Positions 50,386 to 56,180 of a stretch of DNA of 56,180 nt are shown one piece after another. Source of the DNA: CAZMVY01 sp964617875 (GTDB taxonomy: Bacteria; Planctomycetota; Phycisphaerae; UBA1845; PWPN01); contig CAZUAI010000030.1 of NCBI GenBank assembly GCA_964617875.1, forward strand, positions 1-56,180. The letters are read 5' to 3'. The first letter of the stretch is position 1. Each line of letters opens with the position of its first letter. The notes below the pieces were generated by a model. It saw only the letters and a list, made by a program, of their open reading frames with translations, did not search any database and was not told the DNA's origin. Made by a program: the position numbers and the translations under genes.

Positions 50386-51237
50386 ATGTCAGACACTCCG
50401 TTTCCGTACCTTCCGGTTCTCTTGAACGCTCTGGCGCGTGATGCCTACCGGCAAAGGCGCCACTTCGATCAACTCGTCACGAAGCGCGCGGCACGATCCG
50501 CGCTCCAGAAGCGCAAGACCATCACCCCGATCGCTCGTAGGATGCTGAACGACGTTGCCGAGGGCAAGATGAACGGTGATGTCCTTCAAGAAACTTCGGC
50601 AGATGCGTGGTTCCTCGTCAAGACCTTTCTACCGGCTGCACGGGTGCAGGTGCGAGAGAGACACCACGGCCTATCCCATCGCGACCACGATCCCGGCGCA
50701 GCCTGGAACTACGCTGTGCGGGGGATCGTCCTTGCCAGTGGACACCACATCGACGAAAGCGAATTGGATCGGTGCTTCGGCAAACCGGAGCAGACGCCAC
50801 GAACACCGAAGAGGTTGCGCGCGCGGCTCGCCGAACTGGATGCCAACGGTTTCACGAACAGGCTGCTTGCGGATCTCTGGCGGAAGTGGCCCGAAAGGTG
50901 CAAGCGGATGGATCTGCCTGCGCCAACCTCGCCTGCGACGACGGAGAATGCCAGGCAACCGATGCCGGTCGTGGCTGCGACAGCCGACGAAGCCGTCGAG
51001 ATCCTGCGCGATGAGTGGGCCACCTATGCTCAGCTTGCAGCCGTGACGGGCCTCACTAAATCGTCCATACGATCGGCGTTTCACCGTGCGAATGACCGCG
51101 AGGCCTTCACGGCCGAGGACAAGCAAGACATCCCCGAGGCTCGGCCCGGGATGCCCCGACAGCGCTTTCGCATACGTGGGGTGTGGCAGCATCTTCCCCT
51201 CAAGACCGAACGTTCGCACCCCTCAGATGAATCGTAA
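50386..51237 (+). CDS. element protein with C-terminal HTH-like segment
   Basis: A 283-residue protein (MSDTPFPYLPVLLNALARDAYRQRRHFDQLVTKRAARSALQ). The N-terminal half is basic and helical. EEILRDEWATYAQLAAVTGLTKSSIRSAFHRANDRE-type sequence near residues 205-240 (YAQLAAVTGLTKSSIRSAF) looks like a helix-turn-helix, followed by a wing-like RQRFRIRGVW. AGAGGTGG stands 7 bases before ATG 50386. A longer start, TTG 50278, would overlap the previous gene. A DNA-binding regulator or replication accessory is plausible from context. Confidence 0.6.
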   Translation: MSDTPFPYLPVLLNALARDAYRQRRHFDQLVTKRAARSALQKRKTITPIARRMLNDVAEGKMNGDVLQETSADAWFLVKTFLPAARVQVRERHHGLSHRDHDPGAAWNYAVRGIVLASGHHIDESELDRCFGKPEQTPRTPKRLRARLAELDANGFTNRLLADLWRKWPERCKRMDLPAPTSPATTENARQPMPVVAATADEAVEILRDEWATYAQLAAVTGLTKSSIRSAFHRANDREAFTAEDKQDIPEARPGMPRQRFRIRGVWQHLPLKTERSHPSDES

Positions 51238-51357
51238 GTCCTTACGCACCAAGGACGCTCTTGCCCGCGTGCGAACGTTCGCCGATCCAGCATGAAGACG
51301 TGGTGTATGGTTCTTTCGTGGTCGCACGATGGTGTGCGGCGCACGGGAGAATCTGAA

Positions 51358-51567
51358 ATGCCTGAGTCTGTTGTGCAGGCCTTCCTGACCTTGGGCCAGA
51401 TAGTTGAACGGACCGGCGAGCCACCCCATCGGGTGAAGTACGCGATCGACGCTTACCACATCAAGCCCGTAATGCGAATCGGGATCACCCGCGTCTGGTC
51501 CGAGGACCAGTTGGGGGCGATTCGATCCGCGCTGGCCCGCGTGGCCGGACGAAGGGAGGGGATCTGA
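51358..51567 (+). CDS. small HTH protein, excisionase-like
   Basis: A 69-residue protein: MPESVVQAFLTLGQIVERTGEPPHRVKYAIDAYHIKPVMRIGITRVWSEDQLGAIRSALARV. The pattern (helix-turn-helix, then IGITRVWSEDQ as the wing) is that of MerR/AlpA/excisionase-type domains, in which TLGQIVERTG replaces the usual TPKEVA. GGGAGA lies about 8 bases before ATG 51358. It is one base upstream of the AlpA-like gene. Confidence 0.65.
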   Translation: MPESVVQAFLTLGQIVERTGEPPHRVKYAIDAYHIKPVMRIGITRVWSEDQLGAIRSALARVAGRREGI

Positions 51568-51568
51568 G

Positions 51569-51856
51569 ATGAAAGCACAGGGATATGTTGTGAACGACGC
51601 TCTGCCCACCATCGCCGAAGCGCTCCGCGCCGAACGTCACGGCATCGAGCCCATCCTGGTCGGCGACGCGGCCGTTGCGCGATTGCTTGGCATAAGTCGG
51701 GCCGGGCTCTGGCGGCTCATCAGCCGGGGGTTGTTCGGCCCGAAGCGCATCAGGTTGGGGCGGCGCGTCTTGTGGTCGGCTGACGAGATTCGCGCCTGGG
51801 CGTCGGCTGGTTGCCCCAAGGCCGATGCCTGGGCCTCGATGCGGAGGGACGAATGA
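51569..51856 (+). CDS. AlpA-like excisionase/regulator
   Basis: A 95-residue DNA-binding protein: ILVGDAAVARLLGISRAGLWRLISRGLFGPKRIRLGRRVLWSADEIRAWASAG is a typical AlpA/excisionase winged helix (helix-turn-helix, then R-x-G-R-R-V-L-W-S wing and D-E-I-x-x-W). Such proteins control excision or satellite induction. AGGGAGGGG is upstream of ATG 51569. It overlaps the ParB-TOPRIM gene by four bases (ATGA), so the two are translationally coupled. Confidence 0.85.
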   Translation: MKAQGYVVNDALPTIAEALRAERHGIEPILVGDAAVARLLGISRAGLWRLISRGLFGPKRIRLGRRVLWSADEIRAWASAGCPKADAWASMRRDE

Positions 51857-53271
51857 TAAACGCAACCGCATCGAAGCGCCGGAAGGCGAAGGCCGATCGT
51901 GTGGTATACCTGCCCATCGACTCCATCTGTCCATCGCCGGAGAATGATCGGCTTTATAGGCCCGTGGACCCCGACGACCCGGAAATCATCACCCTGGCGC
52001 AGAGCATCCGAGAACACGGCGTTCAGGAACCGTTGGCCCTGTCTCGGGACGGCTACGTGATCTCCGGGCACCGGCGGTTGGTTGCTGCCCGGCTGGCCGG
52101 TCTGGACACCCTGCCCTGTCTGGTCCGGGATGACGTGAGCCGGGCTGACGATCGCGACGGGTTTCTACGGTTGCTTCGCGAGTGTAACAGGCAGCGAACC
52201 AAGAGTTTTGCTGAGAAAGTACGCGAGGAGGTCGTCTCGGCAAACCCTGAGGAAGCCTATGCGAGCCTGATCGTACACCGGGACGAGGCGGCGAACTCGG
52301 ACTTGTCCGGGTTTCGTTGTGTGGACCTCGGCGAGACGAAGACTCGGTGTGCCATCAGTAAGGCAAAGGGGGCGTTCCTGGACGCCGTTCAGCGGGTGCT
52401 TGAGGACCGGCGGGCGTTCTGGCCTGTGAGCGATCGGCAGATTCACTACGCGCTCTTGAACTCCCCCCCGCTGGTCAACGCCAGAAGGCCGGGCTCGCGG
52501 TACGCCAACAACCCGAGATCGTACAAAGCGTTGTCGGACTTGTTGACGCGGGCGCGGCTCGCGGGCCTGGTGCCGTTCGAGGCCATCGCCGATGAAACCC
52601 GACCTGTATCGGTCTGTAACGTTTGCCATGACGTTCAGGGCTTCGTACGCGATCAGCTAGACGGACTCCTCAAGGACTACTGGCGCGACCTGCTGCAATC
52701 ACAGCCGAACCACATCGAGCTCGTGGCCGAGAAGAACACCCTTGCGAGCATCCTTCGGCCGGTCGCGATGAAGTACTGTCTGCCGTTCACGTCGGGCCGG
52801 GGCTACTGCTCCCTGCCGCCCCGCAAGGCTATGGCCGACAGGTTCACGAAGAGCGGCAAGGAAAAGCTGGTCCTGCTGATGGTCAGCGACTTCGATCCAG
52901 ACGGGGAGACGATCGCCCAGTCGTTCGCTCGGAGTATGCGAGACGACTTCGGCATCGACACCGTAGAGGCTGTGAAGGTGGCGCTGACCGCCGAACAGGT
53001 GGAGCGGTTCCACCTGCCGCCAGGGCTGAAGGCCAAGGCCGGGTGTAAAACGCGTAAGCGGTTCGTCGATCAGTACGGCGAACACGTCCACGAGGTTGAG
53101 GCCCTGCCGCCCGAGGAACTGCAGCGAATCACGTGCGAAGCGATCGACGCGGCGCTGGACCGGGAAGCGTTCAACCATGAACTCGACGAGGAGGAGCGGG
53201 AGGCCGGGTACCTGGAGGGCGTACGCCGGGCCATCCTCGACACCGTGAAGGATACCGTCGTAGATCTGTAG
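51853..53271 (+). CDS. ParB-like domain fused to Spo11/TopoVI-A-like TOPRIM region
   Basis: A 472-residue protein. Residues about 18-100 are a ParB/sulfiredoxin-like domain (LPIDSICPSPEN, then GYVISGHRRLVAARLAGLDTLPCLV). Residues about 185-260 look like the winged helix of Spo11/TopoVI-A, with VSDRQIHYALLN placing Y199 where those proteins have their catalytic tyrosine, and YKALSDLLTRARLAGLVPFEAI following. Residues about 285-400 resemble TOPRIM: E293 in VAEKNTL and D346-F-D348-P-D350-G-E352. If active it would bind and cut DNA through a tyrosine and metal. GGAGGG lies just before ATG 51853. It sits between AlpA-like and primase genes, so a replication or excision role fits. The assignment of the C-terminal half is by pattern only. 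Confidence 0.7.
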   Translation: MINATASKRRKAKADRVVYLPIDSICPSPENDRLYRPVDPDDPEIITLAQSIREHGVQEPLALSRDGYVISGHRRLVAARLAGLDTLPCLVRDDVSRADDRDGFLRLLRECNRQRTKSFAEKVREEVVSANPEEAYASLIVHRDEAANSDLSGFRCVDLGETKTRCAISKAKGAFLDAVQRVLEDRRAFWPVSDRQIHYALLNSPPLVNARRPGSRYANNPRSYKALSDLLTRARLAGLVPFEAIADETRPVSVCNVCHDVQGFVRDQLDGLLKDYWRDLLQSQPNHIELVAEKNTLASILRPVAMKYCLPFTSGRGYCSLPPRKAMADRFTKSGKEKLVLLMVSDFDPDGETIAQSFARSMRDDFGIDTVEAVKVALTAEQVERFHLPPGLKAKAGCKTRKRFVDQYGEHVHEVEALPPEELQRITCEAIDAALDREAFNHELDEEEREAGYLEGVRRAILDTVKDTVVDL

Positions 53272-53277
53272 ACAGCG

Positions 53278-54420
53278 GTGAGCAATCTGCTCGACGAAGC
53301 TCTGGCGTACCTACGGCGCGGCTGGTCGGTCATTCCGATCGGCAAGGACAAGCGGTCCGCGCTCCTGAACTGGAAGAAGTACCAGGCGCAGCGACCGACC
53401 GAAGGCGACCTGCGCCTATGGTTCGCCAAGCCCAACGTCACCGGCATCGGCATCATCTGCGGCGAGGTGTCCGACGAGTTGGTGGTCAGGGATTTCGATC
53501 TGGCCGAGAGCTACTACGGCTGGAAGAAGGCCTACCCTGAACTCGCGAGTGCGCTGCCGACGGTGCGGACCGGCAAGGGGTTCCACGTCTACTTCCGCAA
53601 CGGGCATCGGCGCATCAAGAACATCGGCGACGGCGAGGGTGAGCTACGGGGGGCCGGGTACGTGCTGGCCCCTCCGTCCCTGCATCCGTCAGGCGTTGTG
53701 TACAATTGGGTCGTCCCCTTGCCGGATGGACGCCTTCCCGAAGTGGATCCATTCGCCGTCGGGCTGGCAGGTCATGGGGGGGACACCTCACCTTCACCCC
53801 CCCCCACACACCCCTATGGCTCTGTTGTCTCTGTTGTCTCTGTAACAACACCGGGGGCCCAAGAGGCGATAGGCCGGACCCTCCCGACCGGCACGGGTCA
53901 ACGTAACGGACAGGTGTTCCGCCTGGCGCGGGCGCTGAAGGGGATACCTTCGCTGGCGGATGCACCAGCGGAGGCATTTCGAGAAGTGGTGTGGGAGTGG
54001 TATCGGCTCGCCCGGCCGCACATCGGGACGAAGGTTTGGGAAGTCACTTGGTCGGACTTCCTGAATGCGTGGCCCAAAGTGGTCTTTCCAGAAGGACAAG
54101 GACTCATGGCAGAGATTCTGAAACGGGCGGATGCATCGGACCTTCCGCCAATTGCGGCTCAGTATGAAGCCCCTGCAACCCACCGGCTCATCAAGCTGTG
54201 TAGGGAGCTTCAGCGGGCATCGGGCGACCGCCCGTTCTTTCTGGCGTGTCGCACCGTGCAAGATCTACTCGGTATCGACTTCATGACGGCATCTAGGAGG
54301 CTGAGGATGCTGGTCGCCGATGGAATCCTGGCCGTCGTTGAGCCGGGAACGAAGCGGCGCGCGGCGCGCTATCGGTACATCGCGGACTCAGGAGAAACCG
54401 CCATGCTTGGTAACGAGTGA
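53278..54420 (+). CDS. archaeo-eukaryotic-type primase-polymerase
   Basis: A 380-residue bifunctional primase/polymerase (Prim-Pol). LDEALAYLRRGWSVIPIGKDKRSALLNWKKYQ opens the domain, GIGIICGEVSDELVVRDFD contains the acidic pair D72 and D74, and TGKGFHVYFR contains H103. ELRGAGYVLAPPSLHPSGVVYNW is the typical closing block. Residues about 160-200 are a low-complexity linker. The C terminus has helical segments with a winged-helix-like FLACRTVQDLLGIDFMTASRRLRMLVADGILAVV. No helicase domain is fused. It would make primers for element replication. GTG 53278 starts 6 bases after the ParB-TOPRIM stop. Confidence 0.87.
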   Translation: MSNLLDEALAYLRRGWSVIPIGKDKRSALLNWKKYQAQRPTEGDLRLWFAKPNVTGIGIICGEVSDELVVRDFDLAESYYGWKKAYPELASALPTVRTGKGFHVYFRNGHRRIKNIGDGEGELRGAGYVLAPPSLHPSGVVYNWVVPLPDGRLPEVDPFAVGLAGHGGDTSPSPPPTHPYGSVVSVVSVTTPGAQEAIGRTLPTGTGQRNGQVFRLARALKGIPSLADAPAEAFREVVWEWYRLARPHIGTKVWEVTWSDFLNAWPKVVFPEGQGLMAEILKRADASDLPPIAAQYEAPATHRLIKLCRELQRASGDRPFFLACRTVQDLLGIDFMTASRRLRMLVADGILAVVEPGTKRRAARYRYIADSGETAMLGNE

Positions 54421-54568
54421 AGGGAAGGGTTCGCGCTTCGCCTTGACGGCGGGCGTCGTCCCGCCCGAAGCGCCCGGCACTCCCCGGAGAGGACTGGGGG
54501 AACGAAATCCATTTGGCAGAAGTCGAAACGTGGTGTACGTTTCAGGTGACGACAGGAGACGGTGACAC

Positions 54569-56180
54569 ATGGCGAGAGTCTTTCGCAGCAAGTACGTTGA
54601 CCGGAAGGGCAAGGCGCGGGTCGCGTCGAAGTGGTACGTCTCGTGGCGCTTCGGCGAGCAGACCCCCAGCGTCGCAGGATTCACCGACAAGAAGGCGACC
54701 GAGGAACTGGGCCGCAACCTGGAGAAGCTGACGGCCTACCACGCCGCGTCGGGTGGACAGGTGGACCCGTCGTTGACGGTCTGGTTGTCCACGCTTCCAA
54801 AGCGCATCATCCGGCGCTTGGTCGAGGTCGGACTGCTTCACGAGGAGCGCGCCCAGATCAGCAGGGGCCTGCATGAACATCTGGCCGACTGGGGCCGGGC
54901 GCTGGAAGCACGGGGAAGCACGAGCGCCCACGTCGCCCTGTCGCTGAACCGGGTTCGCCGCATTCTGGACGGATGCCGCTTCAAGACGGCGGGTGACGTG
55001 CGGGCGTCCCGCGTGCTGGAGTATCTGCACGGGCTTCGCAGGGGCCAAGCCGACGAGAACGGGATGACACGGACCATCAGCGCCGCTTCGTTCAATCACT
55101 ACATCGTGGCTGCCAAGTCGTTCTTCCGCTGGCTTCAACGGGAACGCCGCATCAGCGAATCGCCGCTTGCCTTCTTGGCCAAGGTCAACGCCGAAGCGGA
55201 TCGGCAGTACAAGCGCCGCGCCCTGGACGCTGACGAGCTATCCCGCCTGATTCAGACGACCGAGCGAGGCCCGGCGTATCGGGGGCTGAGCGGTGCGGAT
55301 CGGGCGATGCTGTATCAGGCGGCGGCCGGGACGGGCTTCCGGGCGAGCGAATGCAGGAGTCTTGCCCCGACAAGCCTGCGCCTGGACGACGCTCCCCCCG
55401 AGATTGTCCTTGAGGCGGCGGTTTCCAAGCGCCGTCGGTACGACGTTCAACCGATACAACCCGACCTTGCCGCCCTGCTTCGCCGGTACGTCGAAGGCAA
55501 GCCCCGCGATGCCGCCCTATGGCCCGGCCGGTGGCACAAGCGAGCCGCCGAGATGATTCAAGCCGACCTGCGCCGGGCGAAGGCGCGATGGATTCGCAAG
55601 ACACGCGACCCCAAGGAACGACGGGAGCGACGGAACTCGGACTTCCTTGCGGTCGAGGATGGTAACGGGTGCGTGGACTTCCATTCGCTGCGGGCAACCT
55701 ACATCACCATGCTGGTCAAGGGCGGGGCATCGGTCAAAGAGGCCCAGGAACTCGCCCGGCACTCGGACCCCAAGTTGACCCTGAATATCTACACCAAGCT
55801 GGGCGTCAACGACCTGGCCGGGGCGCTCAACGCGCTTCCCCCGGTACGACCCACGAAGCCCGAACCCCAGCGACTCCGGGCAACCGGAAGCCTGAACCAC
55901 CGACCGTTGCCCGAGGCTGTAAGCCCGGAGACGGGGGGAACTAGAGAAACCCGGTCGCCGTCGCCGTCGGAGCTTCTCCCGTGCGCGCGCGAGGCCGAAT
56001 CTGTCTCGCTGGATTGCTCGCCATTTCGGGGTAGGTTTGATGCTACAGGCATGGACAGGATGAGGCGCGACGCCGCATCAGACGCCGCGCACGAAGACGC
56101 CCGGATTCTCGAAGGAAACAGCGAGTTTCCGGGCGATTCTGCGGTCTTTGACGAACTGGGTAGGGCCGGAGTTGAACCGG
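54569..56180 (+). CDS. tyrosine integrase, 3' end outside window
   Basis: Open for 537 codons to the window edge. An N-terminal arm-binding part (MARVFRSKYVDRKGKARVASKWYVSWRFG) and SAM-like core-binding domain (about 110-195) precede the catalytic domain: Arg in GTGFRASECRSL, Lys in VSKRRRYDV, H-x-x-R in FHSLRATYITML, His in ELARHSDPKLTLNIYTKLG with the nucleophile Tyr in NIYTK. After the catalytic domain a long tail (PEPQRLRATGSLNHRP to DELGRAGVEP) runs into the tRNA-Phe repeat, so its C terminus after integration comes from the flanking DNA. Extrapolating from the left-end tail, the unintegrated gene would be about 617 codons. AGGAGA lies upstream of ATG 54569. Confidence 0.9.
   Translation, partial: MARVFRSKYVDRKGKARVASKWYVSWRFGEQTPSVAGFTDKKATEELGRNLEKLTAYHAASGGQVDPSLTVWLSTLPKRIIRRLVEVGLLHEERAQISRGLHEHLADWGRALEARGSTSAHVALSLNRVRRILDGCRFKTAGDVRASRVLEYLHGLRRGQADENGMTRTISAASFNHYIVAAKSFFRWLQRERRISESPLAFLAKVNAEADRQYKRRALDADELSRLIQTTERGPAYRGLSGADRAMLYQAAAGTGFRASECRSLAPTSLRLDDAPPEIVLEAAVSKRRRYDVQPIQPDLAALLRRYVEGKPRDAALWPGRWHKRAAEMIQADLRRAKARWIRKTRDPKERRERRNSDFLAVEDGNGCVDFHSLRATYITMLVKGGASVKEAQELARHSDPKLTLNIYTKLGVNDLAGALNALPPVRPTKPEPQRLRATGSLNHRPLPEAVSPETGGTRETRSPSPSELLPCAREAESVSLDCSPFRGRFDATGMDRMRRDAASDAAHEDARILEGNSEFPGDSAVFDELGRAGVEP
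56126..56180. repeat. attachment-site direct repeat, right copy (attR), truncated
   Basis: Identical to 46978-47032 and cut by the window edge. The tRNA-Phe acceptor end starts at 56157 on the minus strand. A complete tRNA-Phe gene is expected just beyond the window. Confidence 0.85.

Larger units (their letters stand above)
46978..56180. mobile_element. tRNA-Phe-integrated element of about 9.1 kb, satellite-like
   Basis: The element is bounded by a direct repeat of the tRNA-Phe 3' end (46978-47032 and from 56126) and has a tyrosine integrase at its right end. It carries, left to right: a small protein, about 850 bases without a clear gene, a secreted beta-helix cargo gene on the minus strand, two unassigned proteins, two small HTH proteins of excisionase/AlpA type, a ParB-TOPRIM protein, a primase-polymerase and the integrase. 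No capsid, tail, terminase or conjugation gene is visible. Genes have lower GC than the flanking chromosome, most clearly the beta-helix gene. The right boundary is cut by the window. Confidence 0.8.

Overview
The window looks like chromosomal DNA of a planctomycete, most likely a member of the Phycisphaerae or a relative. The base composition is very GC-rich. Signs of this group include zinc ribbons of the form CxxCGYNLxxL...CPECG, exosortase with a PEP-CTERM substrate, an H-X9-DG pseudopilin, Cys-type sulfatase, Tat-exported Gfo/Idh/MocA oxidoreductase, HEAT lipoproteins, and C-terminal DGDGDVDLxDF...CFNGPN tags. This is inferred from protein content only; no rRNA gene is present.

Layout. 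364-2056: a minus-strand group with a MazG-like pyrophosphohydrolase, a zinc-ribbon membrane protein, and L20/L35. 2392-12440: a carbohydrate locus with a UroD-like protein, a GH27 enzyme with NPCBM, a sulfatase, a six-hairpin glycosidase-like lipoprotein, a Gfo/Idh/MocA oxidoreductase and a HEAT lipoprotein, interrupted by palindromic repeats. 12589-18854: YacP-like NYN protein, RibBA, a CDP-alcohol phosphatidyltransferase, a CapK-like ligase, exosortase, EpsI-like protein and a family 2 glycosyltransferase, which together look like an exopolysaccharide/protein-sorting locus. 19005-25547: GH127-like enzyme, an MFS-HEAT fusion and a MATE exporter. 25544-30723: a minus-strand housekeeping run of rpmA, obg, coaX, an MnmE-like GTPase and rsmE, with start/stop overlaps. 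31000-37834: small proteins, prfB with its programmed frameshift, a lipoprotein, an orphan DNA methyltransferase, a C-terminally anchored surface protein and an M2/M3-type peptidase. 37977-46515: a GntR/LacI regulator divergent from a pseudopilin, a PEP-CTERM protein and a 1601-residue GH99-like/dockerin protein. The last two share the same NGDFE/INGGFE carbohydrate-binding-like module.

46626-56180 is a tRNA-associated integration site. Three tRNA 3' fragments and a decayed integrase tail lie left of a roughly 9.1-kb integrative element. The element carries AlpA-like HTH proteins, a ParB-like protein joined to a Spo11/TopoVI-A-like TOPRIM region, a primase-polymerase, a tyrosine integrase and a secreted beta-helix cargo gene. 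A 55-base perfect direct repeat covering the 3' end of tRNA-Phe is found at 46978-47032 and again at 56126-56180 (the window edge). The integrase reading frame runs through this repeat, and a plausible integrase tail in the matching frame is found at the opposite end of the element. The attachment site therefore appears to lie inside the integrase gene and integration would split that gene.

The most promising subjects are this satellite-like island with its ParB-TOPRIM protein, the shared CFNGPN tag on host and island proteins, and the palindromic element that has become part of a lipoprotein's signal region.
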